A stretch of 37,160 bases of DNA, taken from assembly GCA_002787775.1 (NCBI GenBank), contig PCUW01000024.1:1-37160 (forward strand), in the 5' to 3' direction. Positions 7,329 to 15,284 of the stretch are shown here, piece by piece. Numbering within the stretch: the stretch's first letter is position 1; every line of letters starts with the position of its first letter. Under the pieces are notes generated by a model. That model was given only the letters and a program-made list of their open reading frames with translations. It did not search any database and was not told where the DNA came from. Source of the DNA: Bdellovibrionales bacterium CG12_big_fil_rev_8_21_14_0_65_38_15. Lineage in GTDB: Bacteria > Bdellovibrionota > Bacteriovoracia > Bacteriovoracales > Bacteriovoracaceae. The position numbers and the translations under genes are program-made.

Positions 7329-9008
7329 TTAGTACTGAACTTCAACTTCAGTAACAACAAATCCCCAAGCATCAACTGAGCGATCTGAAGTGAATGTAGC
7401 GTGGATAGTGTCCCCTTCTACATAATCAGTCACATGACCTTCACCTTTACCAGAAACTTTCTCTACAACTTGGCGAGAAGCATTCTTAACAGTGATGAAG
7501 TCATAGTTCTTTTCAGTATCATACTTAGCTACTTTTAAGCGCATGAACTTAGCACCTGGAACATTGAACGTACGCTCAAGGTTTACGTTATGGCCGTATG
7601 GGTGTGAAGTTTCCCATGACTGCTCAAGAGTTACAGTTTTCCATTCACTTGGATTTGGCTCATTTCTTTCTGGACGAGTATCAGTAAGAAGATTGTAAGC
7701 GTTTAGACGACCACTATTGATGGTACGACCACGAAGGGCACCTACAGGCTCAGAAGTTGCCATTAGACGCTCGCGAACTTCAGATACTGGCATACGACCT
7801 TCTTGAGCAAGAAGAAGACCTAGAGCACCTGTTACGTGTGGAGTTGCCATTGAAGTTCCAGAATAAACTGCATAGCCACCATTTTTAACAGTTGAAAGAA
7901 TTCTGTGACCTGGAGCTGCAATATGAACAGTACGACGGCCATAACAAGAGAAGCTTGCAAGATCGTCTTGTGCTGTTGAAGCAGCAACAGAGATCACGTT
8001 AGCAACGTCATAGTTTGATGGGTAGTGTGGAGACTGATCATTGTTTGTACCTGAGTTACCAGCAGCAGCTGTAAAGATAATGCCAGCATCACTTGCACGC
8101 TCAATCGCTTCTTTTAGAGCTTCAGAGAATCCGCCGCCGCCCCATGAGTTTGACATAATGTCTACGTTTCTTAGAGTTGCATAATCAATCGCTGCAATAG
8201 CATCAGCAGTTGAACCTGAACCTGAGTCAGAAAGGAACTTAACAGCGACAAAAGAAACTTCACTCATGACGCCAGCAACACCAACACCGTTGTCATGAAC
8301 AGCGCCAATTGTACCAGCACAATGTGTTCCGTGAGAGTGACCGTCCATTGGATCGCCGTCTTTATTAGCAAAGTCATAGCCGTAGATATCATCGACAAAA
8401 CCGTTACCATCATCATCTACGCCAGCAGTCCCATTAAGCTCTGCTTCGTTAACGAGCATATTGTCTTTAAGATCTGGGTGATTGTAATCAATACCAGTAT
8501 CAATAACTGCGATTTTTACAGCGCGAGAACCTTTTGTGATTTCCCATGCTTTGAAAGCATCGATATCTGCACCAGATAAACCTGGTTGAGTTCTGCTTGG
8601 CTCGTTTGAACCATCATTGTTAAGACCCCATAGCTGACCAAATTGTGGATCATTAGGAGCACCAAATTGCATTAGTGGGGCCATCATTGATTGAAGGTTC
8701 ATTTCTTTTTCAGGAACAACTGCGCGGTAAACAAAGTTTGGCTCAGCATATTCAACTTCAGCATTTTGTGCCAAAGACTTAACAAGAGATTTTACATTAG
8801 CTTTTGTATCAACTTTTAAAACATGAACTTCACCGTATGAAAGCTTAATTGTGCGACCAAGAGTTGCACCAACGCTATCAAGTACTGATTTAAGTGCTGC
8901 CTTGTTATTACCTTTTAGTTTTACTAAAAGCTCACCTGGAACGGTTTCGACTGCTGCGTGGGCATTAGCGGCTAAAACAAGAGCGGCTAAAATTCCGAGT
9001 TTCTTCAT
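7329..9008 (-). CDS. Secreted subtilisin-like serine protease (S8) with propeptide and CUB-like C-terminal domain
   Basis: 559 residues. Order: signal peptide (1-18), inhibitor-type propeptide (about 21-95, ending VEYAEPNFVYR), S8 catalytic domain (about 145-445) and a beta-rich CUB/pre-peptidase-like domain (about 455-559, with HPYGHN and YDFITV). The catalytic residues are Asp170 (VIDTGID), His226 (GHSHGTHCAG), oxyanion Asn318 (AAGNSG) and Ser386 (SGTSMATPH). The acidic run GVDDDGNGFVDD suggests calcium binding. The start ATG has AAGGAG at good spacing. The enzyme should be exported and self-matured, and could degrade prey or environmental protein. It is a single-gene unit with a shared terminator. 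Confidence 0.95.
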   Translation of the reverse strand: MKKLGILAALVLAANAHAAVETVPGELLVKLKGNNKAALKSVLDSVGATLGRTIKLSYGEVHVLKVDTKANVKSLVKSLAQNAEVEYAEPNFVYRAVVPEKEMNLQSMMAPLMQFGAPNDPQFGQLWGLNNDGSNEPSRTQPGLSGADIDAFKAWEITKGSRAVKIAVIDTGIDYNHPDLKDNMLVNEAELNGTAGVDDDGNGFVDDIYGYDFANKDGDPMDGHSHGTHCAGTIGAVHDNGVGVAGVMSEVSFVAVKFLSDSGSGSTADAIAAIDYATLRNVDIMSNSWGGGGFSEALKEAIERASDAGIIFTAAAGNSGTNNDQSPHYPSNYDVANVISVAASTAQDDLASFSCYGRRTVHIAAPGHRILSTVKNGGYAVYSGTSMATPHVTGALGLLLAQEGRMPVSEVRERLMATSEPVGALRGRTINSGRLNAYNLLTDTRPERNEPNPSEWKTVTLEQSWETSHPYGHNVNLERTFNVPGAKFMRLKVAKYDTEKNYDFITVKNASRQVVEKVSGKGEGHVTDYVEGDTIHATFTSDRSVDAWGFVVTEVEVQY

Positions 9009-9202
9009 TGGGTACTTCTCCTTAAGCTTGACCTAATTCATCCTGATTTAGGTTGTTCATCCATAAACAATTTTTAATATTCATCTAAATGTATTGGGCC
9101 ATAGAAGACTAATTCAATGACTCTTTGCTCACCCAGATGGAAATCTTTTCCATTATAAGATTGAGCTGCATAAAAAGGGGGAATGAGAGAAAATATTAGA
9201 AT

Positions 9203-9958
9203 ATGATCTACAACAACTCAAATGATCCAGTATTGATTAAAAAAATCCCACTCCATGTTTGGACTCTTAGGGATGAAATCGAAGCCGTTATTCAAGCGCG
9301 AATTGAAAGTGGTCAATACACTAAAGATAATAAACCAAGCGTTGAAGATCTAATCCTTGAGTATGCTACTAAAAAGCCATTGGAAAAATTTGTTGAACCA
9401 ACGGCAAAAGGTGGACTCAAACTTGTTGCCGAAGAAGGTGCCGTCGAAGAATCTGCAGAAGAGGAACCTTCCGAAGAGACAGACAGTGAAGCAGAAGAAT
9501 CAGCTGAAGAGCAAGTTGAAGCAAAACCTGAAGAAGCTAAAGTTCCTGTGGATGTTGTTCAACGTAGACCAAAACTAAGTGAAGACAAACTCTATAATGG
9601 TACGTTGATCTTAGCAGAACTAGAGATGTCTCATCTTTACTTTTTCACCAACAAACAATTTACCGTTGGCCAGAGTATCGTTGTTGAGTTTCTTATTCCA
9701 AAGAAGTTCTCACTTAATTTGGATGTTGCCTACTGCCGAGCCTTTAATTTAAAAAGTCGAATTATTTCAAGTCAAAATTATCGTTACAGAGTGGCGGCGA
9801 AGTTTACGTTCTTAAAAGAGGGTGAACGAACATTACTTAGGCAATTCATTAAATCAGTTGAACCCGAAGTCAAAAAACACGTTGCAATTAAACCTGTCGC
9901 AGTTAAAGCCAGTGAGGCTGATGATGATTTTGGTGATTTGGACGATCTCGATATTTAA
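9203..9958 (+). CDS. PilZ-like domain protein with acidic linker
   Basis: 251 residues. Residues 1-65 are helical (VWTLRDEIEAVIQARI), 76-112 form an almost purely Glu/Ala/Ser acidic stretch, and 120-220 resemble a PilZ barrel: RRPKL at 121-125, VGQSIVVEFLIPKKF, YRVAAKFTFLKEGERTLLRQFI. The second cyclic-di-GMP motif (D/N-x-S-x-x-G) is absent: the equivalent position reads LAELEMSHL. Binding of the nucleotide is therefore doubtful. The C-terminus is acidic again (EADDDFGDLDDLDI). The ribosome site for this ATG is weak. A seven-codon frame from 9183 ends in TGA overlapping the ATG and might couple to it. The stop overlaps exbD's stop in TTAA. Confidence 0.6.
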   Translation: MIYNNSNDPVLIKKIPLHVWTLRDEIEAVIQARIESGQYTKDNKPSVEDLILEYATKKPLEKFVEPTAKGGLKLVAEEGAVEESAEEEPSEETDSEAEESAEEQVEAKPEEAKVPVDVVQRRPKLSEDKLYNGTLILAELEMSHLYFFTNKQFTVGQSIVVEFLIPKKFSLNLDVAYCRAFNLKSRIISSQNYRYRVAAKFTFLKEGERTLLRQFIKSVEPEVKKHVAIKPVAVKASEADDDFGDLDDLDI

Positions 9959-10371
9959 TTCGAACTAGATTCAGCCGCGATAGCAAATTGCTTAGCTCCT
10001 GCAAGCTTAGCAATATCCATCACTTTTACTGCACTGCCAAGATCAGCCGCTCTATCCCCTTCCAAAATAACCAGGGTCGTTTTTTCATTAGATAAAGCTA
10101 AACGGACGGCCTCTTCAAGTTGTTCAATCGCAACAACATTACCAGCGACAGAAATTGTTCCATCCGCCCCAAGACTTAGAATAACTGCCGCAGGAGTTTC
10201 ACTTTTTGCCGTACTAGCGGCTTCAGGCAGATTGATATCTAGACCAGACTCAAGAGAGACTGATGAAGTCACCATAAAAACGATAAGCAGCACAAGCATG
10301 ATATCAATCAACGGAGTGACATTGATCTCTGCATTGATTTCATCATCGCGATTTGAAGGATTAAAGCTCAA
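9955..10371 (-). CDS. exbD: ExbD/TolR-family biopolymer transport protein
   Basis: 138 residues from the TTG at 10371, or 143 from the ATG at 10386. The TTG has GGAG six bases upstream and gives the usual short cytoplasmic N-terminus, so I prefer it. ExbD features: one membrane helix (INVTPLIDIMLVLLIVFMVTS), with the proton-path Asp in PLIDIML, then a periplasmic domain with the strand-turn pattern TISVAGNVV and DRAADLGSAVKVMDIAKLAG. It works with the adjacent ExbB to convert proton flow into force for outer-membrane import or Tol-like envelope work. The coding start lies inside the end of exbB. Confidence 0.93.
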   Translation of the reverse strand: MSFNPSNRDDEINAEINVTPLIDIMLVLLIVFMVTSSVSLESGLDINLPEAASTAKSETPAAVILSLGADGTISVAGNVVAIEQLEEAVRLALSNEKTTLVILEGDRAADLGSAVKVMDIAKLAGAKQFAIAAESSSN

Positions 10372-10957
10372 CTTTATCTCCAACATTCATCTGATCTTTT
10401 AAATCCTCTACTCTATTTTTAAATAGAATTAGAGTTGTACTAAGTCGTGTTTGAAAATAATTATAAAGAACGACTGCAATAACGGCGACAATGATGCCTG
10501 CAGCTGTTGCAATCAAAGCCTCTGATAAACCAGCAGCGACAACAGCAAATCCACTCTTTCCTGTTCTAGCGATACTTTCAAAAGACTTAATAATTCCCAC
10601 AACGGTGCCAAACAATCCAATGAATGGAGCCGAAGAACCAATTGTTCCAAGGATCCAAAGAAATCGACGCATACCAAGTCTGCTCTCTTCTAAGCGTCTT
10701 TCAACTCCAGCTTTTGATTGTTCCATTAAAGCTAAATAAGGGGCGCCTACAATTGGGTGATAACTGCGACATAAACCACGGGCTTCATGAAGCTTGTTTT
10801 CTTTTAAAAGATCAGCTGCTTTGGCATGTAATGTTGAAGAGCGCTGATCAAATTTGCTCAAAAACCACAGTTTTTCCAAAGTGACTGCCCAAATTAAAAG
10901 GGAGCAAATGAGCAAAGGGGCCATGATAAAGCCGCCTTCTTGTATTAAATGTAGCAT
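10361..10957 (-). CDS. exbB: ExbB/TolQ/MotA-family proton channel protein
   Basis: 198 residues with three membrane helices: near residues 10-30, a long central one (RRFLWILGTIGSSAPFIGLFGTVVGI) and a last one (ATAAGIIVAVIAVVLYNYF). The GLFGTVVGI and AGLSEALIATAAGI blocks are diagnostic of the family, and the proline and threonine of the proton path are present. GGAGG lies seven bases before the ATG. ExbB forms the inner-membrane pentamer around ExbD and powers a TonB-like or Tol-like partner, which is not encoded nearby. The stop is 11-26 bases inside exbD, depending on the exbD start chosen, so the pair is translationally coupled. Confidence 0.95.
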   Translation of the reverse strand: MLHLIQEGGFIMAPLLICSLLIWAVTLEKLWFLSKFDQRSSTLHAKAADLLKENKLHEARGLCRSYHPIVGAPYLALMEQSKAGVERRLEESRLGMRRFLWILGTIGSSAPFIGLFGTVVGIIKSFESIARTGKSGFAVVAAGLSEALIATAAGIIVAVIAVVLYNYFQTRLSTTLILFKNRVEDLKDQMNVGDKVEL

Positions 10958-11045
10958 TCGATGGCCTCCAAAAAGACTTCAACTTGCCGCTCTATAAGTG
11001 CCACGATAGAATAGCCTTTGTTATAGTCCCAAGACAAGGTTATGC

Positions 11046-12089
11046 ATGGCGAATAGTAATATTCAGGCTCAAATTCAACGCCCCGCCAACTGGCTTATGG
11101 TCATCTTTTTAATGGTACTAGCCATTGCCACAGGTATTTCTGAATTTTTTCAAGCGCCAACAGAGCAAAATACTGAACTGACAAAATTTAGAACTCTTTT
11201 TTCAAATGAAGATTTTTCTAAAGTCACGGAGATCAATCTAAGAAACAGGCTTGGTGAATTTCGTTTCGCTAAAATTCCAGACGATCCTTACTCTCGTTGG
11301 AATATGACGGAGCCTAAAAAATTCCCAGCTAATAACGACGTTTTTAAAAAGTTATTTGAAACTTTAAAAGATTTAAAAATAAGAAAGATTTTCAGCTACG
11401 ACCCAATCAATATCGCCAACTTTTCTTTAGATGCGCCTTTATATGAAATCACATTAATTGCAGCAGATGGAACCAAGAAAGTTCTCTCCTTTGGTCTTGT
11501 TAATCCAATCGATAACTCTACTTATATTTCAAACTCAGCTGAAACAGAGGCTATTTACCATATCGATGCAGTACAAAGTGATCTTGCCTCACTAGATATG
11601 GCCGACTTTGTTGATAGTCATATCTTTACACCTAAAGCCGCTCAGGTTAGAAATCTTAAAATTTTTAGAGGAAATCCTACGAGTCAACCAAGCTTTCAAC
11701 TCTTTCGCGGAAAAAATGGTGAGTGGAATTCTGGTAACAGAGAGCTTGATGAAGCTAAAACACTACAATGGCTTGATGAGCTTTTACTTCTTAGAACGAT
11801 GCTTATTGTTGATAAAAGTACACCTGAACTTGATGAGAGTATTGAAAAACTTATAGAAGCGCCTCAGTTCACTATTCAAATTGAAGACCTGAATGAAAAT
11901 ATTTTAAGTTGGGTTGTTTCTCAATCGATTAATACTCTTCCAGATGTGAGAATTGAGAAGCGCGCCTACGTACTGGTCAAGGCTTCAAATCGACCTTATC
12001 CATATCTTATTCATAAAGATCAGCTGAAACTATTTCAACCTAGAGAAAGCGATTTAAGAAAGACAGGAATCAATAAAATATTCTATTGA
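11046..12089 (+). CDS. DUF4340 domain protein, membrane-anchored
   Basis: 347 residues. One membrane helix (about 16-36, NWLMVIFLMVLAIATGISEFF) is followed by a periplasmic domain with repeated DUF4340 units: WNMTEPKKFPANNDVFKKLFETLKDL, YEITLIAADGTKKVLSFG and YHIDAVQSDLASL. The family often accompanies gliding or ABC export components, but here the gene stands alone, divergent from exbB and convergent with the HD-GYP gene with a seven-base overlap of the ends. Function unknown; an extracytoplasmic scaffold role is a guess. Confidence 0.75.
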   Translation: MANSNIQAQIQRPANWLMVIFLMVLAIATGISEFFQAPTEQNTELTKFRTLFSNEDFSKVTEINLRNRLGEFRFAKIPDDPYSRWNMTEPKKFPANNDVFKKLFETLKDLKIRKIFSYDPINIANFSLDAPLYEITLIAADGTKKVLSFGLVNPIDNSTYISNSAETEAIYHIDAVQSDLASLDMADFVDSHIFTPKAAQVRNLKIFRGNPTSQPSFQLFRGKNGEWNSGNRELDEAKTLQWLDELLLLRTMLIVDKSTPELDESIEKLIEAPQFTIQIEDLNENILSWVVSQSINTLPDVRIEKRAYVLVKASNRPYPYLIHKDQLKLFQPRESDLRKTGINKIFY

Positions 12090-13477
12090 GTTGGGATAAT
12101 GATTTTCATTTTTTCAGGCTCAACGAAAATCTTAATGAAATTTTCTACAATTATGGTGTTGTATCTAGCGACCTTTAGTGGATCCATCAAAATAAATTTT
12201 AAGGCATCTGTTGGTTTCATCTTTCGCTCAACCATAATATGAACAAAGTCATCAACAAGGGCGATGATATTAGCCAGCGTTAAGATCTTTGCCCCTTTCT
12301 TTTTGAAAGGAAAACCAGTGCCATCAAAGTACTCATGATGCTGAATAATAATTTGCTTAACTGAATTATTAATGAGGTTGTTACCATCAACCATCTCTGC
12401 ACCAAGTACGGGGTGGTTTTGGTAGAGTTCTAAATCCTCAGCTGACATATCACCAGGCCTAACTTCAAGAAGTCTTTCAGGCATTTTCATTTTACCAATA
12501 TCATGGAACATACAGGCCATTGAAGCGGTCTCAATTGTTGCCTGACTTTGCCATTCGAATTGCTTAATAATAGATGTCGTGAACAAAGTAACGAGGTAGG
12601 AGTGATCAACAGAAGTTGGATCAAACTCTTGATAACCTCTTAAAAGTTTTGCGAGGTTTTTTTCTTTATCAACAAGTTGAAACACTTGCTCACAGATCTG
12701 TTTTCCTTGCTCAATAATCTGAGGTTTTAATCCTTCAGACATGACCTCTTCAACATACTTTGATGTCACGTTTTTAAGAAAACGCGCTTTCATTTCAATA
12801 GGCACTTTTTCAGAACTGATAATTTTTGTTGTGAGGTGAGCTTGATATTTTAAATACTTGGCACGATCAGTTTTTTTAAACCAGAGATATTCTATCTTTT
12901 TATCATTTTTATATTTATCGATTCGCTGTTGATCAAAAGTATCACCAGCATGAAGGATCTTGATATATTTACCACTATTAAGCTGAATGAAGACATCGAA
13001 GAGAACAGCTTTTGAAGAATAGAACTCTCCAATTTTAATTTTTGTAAATTCTGTATCTTCGCCGGAAACTTCAACCTCATCAGAGACACCTTCTCGTCTC
13101 TTCATACCTGCCAAAAGCTCATTAACGTTTTTTCCACCCTCAATGGTGCGCATAATTTCTTCAATGGTAGCAGCAAGGGGAAAGACGGTTTTAGCTCCAA
13201 GCTTAATCCACTTATCACCTTCGTACTCTTCAGCCAGAAAGATGACTGTTAAGCCTGTCGAATTTGATTTTGCAAATTTAAGAACCTGAGCACCAGTATG
13301 ACTTTGAAGTTCTTCACTAATAATCGCTGTAAAAAATTTTTCTTGGGAGATTGAAATCTGAGCAACTTTACCCTTATCGGCCGTGATCACTTCATAGCCA
13401 CTATCACTTAAAACTTTCGCTGAAGTTTCAAGCCATTCTAAAGATGGGTGGGCCAATAGGATCTTTAACTGGGCCAA
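12083..13477 (-). CDS. Receiver-like domain fused to HD-GYP-type phosphodiesterase domain
   Basis: 464 residues. Residues 1-115 have the fold pattern of a response-regulator receiver (ILLAHPSLEWLETSAKVL, GYEVITAD, VFPLAATIEEIMRTI), but the phospho-acceptor Asp position reads IISEELQS, so normal phosphorylation is unlikely. Residues 155-215 form a small module also seen in the gene at 35623 (FDVFIQLNSGKYIKI, EYLWFKKTDRAKYLKY). Residues 285-455 are HD-GYP-like: His292, His325-Asp326 (MFHDIGKMKMP), His355, HHE 380-382 with GTGFP for the usual GYP, and Asp410. The metal ligands look intact, so cyclic-di-GMP hydrolysis is plausible. No diguanylate cyclase lies nearby. Confidence 0.85.
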   Translation of the reverse strand: MAQLKILLAHPSLEWLETSAKVLSDSGYEVITADKGKVAQISISQEKFFTAIISEELQSHTGAQVLKFAKSNSTGLTVIFLAEEYEGDKWIKLGAKTVFPLAATIEEIMRTIEGGKNVNELLAGMKRREGVSDEVEVSGEDTEFTKIKIGEFYSSKAVLFDVFIQLNSGKYIKILHAGDTFDQQRIDKYKNDKKIEYLWFKKTDRAKYLKYQAHLTTKIISSEKVPIEMKARFLKNVTSKYVEEVMSEGLKPQIIEQGKQICEQVFQLVDKEKNLAKLLRGYQEFDPTSVDHSYLVTLFTTSIIKQFEWQSQATIETASMACMFHDIGKMKMPERLLEVRPGDMSAEDLELYQNHPVLGAEMVDGNNLINNSVKQIIIQHHEYFDGTGFPFKKKGAKILTLANIIALVDDFVHIMVERKMKPTDALKFILMDPLKVARYNTIIVENFIKIFVEPEKMKIIIPTQ

Positions 13478-13546
13478 AAGTTCTCCAAGTTACTCAATAT
13501 ACCGGTATTACTATACTTTATTTATGCTCAAGACTGAATAAAACTC

Positions 13547-13574
13547 AAAAAAAAAGCCACCTAAAAGGTGGCTT
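13547..13574 (-). terminator. Intrinsic terminator of rpmG
   Basis: Read on the minus strand, AAGCCACC and GGTGGCTT (13567-13574 and 13554-13561) pair around a five-base loop and are followed by a T run (13547-13555). It lies 27 bases after the rpmG stop. Confidence 0.9.
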
Positions 13575-13600
13575 CTATAATATCGTTCAAAAAGAGGCGA

Positions 13601-13780
13601 TTATTTAACTTCTTTATGAACGGTTACACGCTTAAGAAATGGGTTATATTTTTTTAACTCAATACGATCTGGTGTATTTTTCTTGTTTTTCATTGTTGTG
13701 TAACGAGATGGTGACTTCCCCTCTTTACGAGCTTCCGTACATTCCAAAGTAATTACAAAACGGTTACCTTTCTTCGCCAT
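13601..13780 (-). CDS. rpmG: 50S ribosomal protein L33 (zinc-free type)
   Basis: 59 residues, starting [21 protein letters not shown] and containing the family block [22 protein letters not shown]. The ATG at 13780 has GGAG seven bases upstream; the in-frame start five codons earlier does not. Of the four cysteines of zinc-binding L33 only the first (Cys14) remains: the second is Ala (CTEA) and the later pair reads YNPFLK. It is thus a C- protein that looks derived from a C+ ancestor. It has its own promoter and terminator and is not next to rpmB or secE. Confidence 0.95.
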   Translation of the reverse strand: MAKKGNRFVITLECTEARKEGKSPSRYTTMKNKKNTPDRIELKKYNPFLKRVTVHKEVK

Positions 13781-13823
13781 GACGAACTCCAACATTATTA
13801 CTATTAGCTAAAATCGAGACCGT

Positions 13824-13852
13824 AAATTACACGCTCTATCTTGCACTGGCAA
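13824..13852 (-). promoter_or_regulatory. Sigma70-type promoter of rpmG
   Basis: On the minus strand TTGCCA (13847-13852), a 17-base spacer and TAATTT (13824-13829) lie about 45 bases before the rpmG start, consistent with a ribosomal protein gene expressed alone. Confidence 0.6.
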
Positions 13853-13889
13853 TCATAAATTGCTAAAAATGCATCTACTGGAGCCCCTA

Positions 13890-14156
13890 ATGACTATTAG
13901 TCCCCTAAATTGGAATACAGCTTTTTATAAACTATCGAATTTAAAGGCTTTTATTGCACTTGGTGCCGATCCAGTTTCTCCGGATGAAGTGCTTTATATT
14001 GTGAATCTGACCGACCAAGAGCACAAAGAATACTTTCAACAAGAGTTTAAGGCCCTAGATCAAGCTTGCAGCTTTATTAATAATCGCTGGGGTGAATGGG
14101 AACTTAGTGATTTAGCGGATTCTGGCTCAGGCTGTGGAACTTGTGCAGCCCATTAG
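13890..14156 (+). CDS. Small hypothetical protein with Cys-rich C-terminal tail
   Basis: 88 residues from the ATG at 13890, which has GGAG six bases upstream; earlier in-frame starts at 13860 and 13869 lack one. There is no signal peptide or membrane segment. The body is helical and acidic (DQEHKEYFQQEFKALDQACSFINN) and ends in the striking tail GSGCGTCAAH, with a C-x-x-C that could bind metal or act in thiol exchange. I do not recognise the family. It lies between rpmG (divergent) and rpmE2 (same strand, 99 bases downstream with its own promoter), so a link to metal-dependent ribosome remodelling is conceivable but unsupported. Confidence 0.7.
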   Translation: MTISPLNWNTAFYKLSNLKAFIALGADPVSPDEVLYIVNLTDQEHKEYFQQEFKALDQACSFINNRWGEWELSDLADSGSGCGTCAAH

Positions 14157-14162
14157 TAGATA

Positions 14163-14191
14163 TTGACAAACACCTGCAAATTCGCGAAATT
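14163..14191 (+). promoter_or_regulatory. Promoter of rpmE2 with imperfect dyad
   Basis: TTGACA (14163-14168), 17 bases, then GAAATT (14186-14191). An imperfect inverted repeat, CTGCA(A)AATT and AATTGTGCAG with TTCGCGAA at its centre (14174-14197), covers the spacer and -10. It is a candidate operator, since type B L31 genes are often repressed by Zur, but the sequence is not a Zur box I recognise. Confidence 0.5.
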
Positions 14192-14255
14192 GTGCAGACT
14201 TTTTGATAAACCGAGGCTTTGTGATTGGCAAGGCCACTATTAAGGATCCATCATC

Positions 14256-14519
14256 ATGAAAGAAGGCATTCACCCTAACTACCGTGAAGTTGTTTTTGAA
14301 GATATCTCTTGTGACTTCAAAATTCTAACTCGCTCAACAATTAAAACAGACGCAACTATTGAGTACAATGGCAAAGAGTATCCATACTATAAGCTAGACA
14401 TCTCTTCTGGTTCTCACCCGTTCTATACTGGTAAGACAAAAGTTCTTGATACTGAAGGTCGTATCGATAAATTCAAAAAGAAATTCGGTGCTTCTTTCTC
14501 AAATGCAGTTAAAAAATAA
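14256..14519 (+). CDS. rpmE2: 50S ribosomal protein L31 type B (zinc-free)
   Basis: 87 residues, the normal size of type B L31, with [51 protein letters not shown]. The CxxC pair of zinc-binding L31 is absent: only one cysteine is seen. AAGGAT lies eight bases upstream of the ATG. In many bacteria this form replaces the zinc form under zinc shortage. Here it may be the only copy, given that L28 and L33 nearby are also zinc-free. A strong terminator follows at once. Confidence 0.96.
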   Translation: MKEGIHPNYREVVFEDISCDFKILTRSTIKTDATIEYNGKEYPYYKLDISSGSHPFYTGKTKVLDTEGRIDKFKKKFGASFSNAVKK

Positions 14520-14545
14520 TTCGCATTTCAAAAGAAATTTAAAAG

Positions 14546-14575
14546 AAAGCCTTCCAATCGGAAGGCTTTTTTTTA
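14546..14575 (+). terminator. Intrinsic terminator of rpmE2, probably bidirectional
   Basis: AAAGCCTTCC (14546-14555) pairs with GGAAGGCTTT (14560-14569) around AATC, followed by T to 14574. Read on the minus strand, it would also stop the PAP2 transcript, whose stop codon at 14573-14575 lies in the T tract. Confidence 0.9.
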
Positions 14576-15280
14576 ATATGACATTGTAAAAACAAGACCT
14601 CGATTCACCTGATCAACGATTGGTAGAAATGCCACAGTTGATTCTTTAGCTTGAAGCTTTGAAATTCCTAAACCATAAGCAAGACCAATGGTAGCCCCTG
14701 CTAGGACATCATGCAGATAATGTTTATTATCATTGATGCGACTAAAGCCAGTAAGCAGTCCTACTCCCATAGCAGGTATTCCCCACTTCCATCCGTGTTC
14801 TTGCCAAACATAACCGGAAAAAGCAAAAGCTGTGGTCGTATGACCGGAAGGAAATGAGTTTCGATCACTACTGTTGGGTCTTTTTTCTCTAATGGTATAT
14901 TTAAGAGTGGTTGTGACGAGAGCTGCGTAAGATGTCGCTTTAAGCATGCCAATAGCTCTTTGATAGCCTTTATTATCACCGTTGTATCCCAATATAGTTT
15001 GAGATAATGCGTAAACAGTATTTGGAACTAACTGACCTGCGTAATCACCAATTTTTGAAAAAGATCCTAGTGGTTTGTGATCCACGACTTCACTTTGAAG
15101 TGGATCTACAATCTGATCTTCAAATATTAACGAAGTTAGTGTTACTCCAGTTCCTATTAGTAAAACTGTATTTGCTTCGTTATAAGGAGAAGTGAATTCC
15201 GTTTTAAAATCTTCCCAGCCCCAACTATAAGCATTCAAACTAAAGCACAGAGATAAAAGCGTTAATAATTTTTTCATCAA
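14573..15280 (-). CDS. PAP2 superfamily phosphatase (membrane or periplasmic)
   Basis: 235 residues with a signal peptide (MMKKLLTLLSLCFSLNAYSWG). All three PAP2 motifs are present: K127-x6-RP (KYTIREKRP), PSGH at 144-147 and S180-R-x5-H187-x3-D191 (SRINDNKHYLHD). These enzymes remove phosphate from lipid phosphates, undecaprenyl pyrophosphate or lipid A. The hydrophobic stretches (about 37-52, 157-178, 192-207) suit a membrane-associated form. It is the last gene of a likely gltA operon, starting four bases after the EamA gene ends, and its function need not relate to that operon. Confidence 0.9.
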   Translation of the reverse strand: MMKKLLTLLSLCFSLNAYSWGWEDFKTEFTSPYNEANTVLLIGTGVTLTSLIFEDQIVDPLQSEVVDHKPLGSFSKIGDYAGQLVPNTVYALSQTILGYNGDNKGYQRAIGMLKATSYAALVTTTLKYTIREKRPNSSDRNSFPSGHTTTAFAFSGYVWQEHGWKWGIPAMGVGLLTGFSRINDNKHYLHDVLAGATIGLAYGLGISKLQAKESTVAFLPIVDQVNRGLVFTMSY

Positions 15281-15284
15281 TAAC

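Noticed and set aside
8295..8579. 94-codon open frame antisense to the subtilase gene
   Set aside because: It lies wholly inside a convincing S8 protease coding region on the other strand, has low-complexity composition and no ribosome site.
9009..9202. Possible small RNA or tRNA in the 194-base divergent spacer
   Set aside because: I could not find a cloverleaf, terminator hairpin or paired promoter hexamers there; it most likely holds the two divergent promoters.
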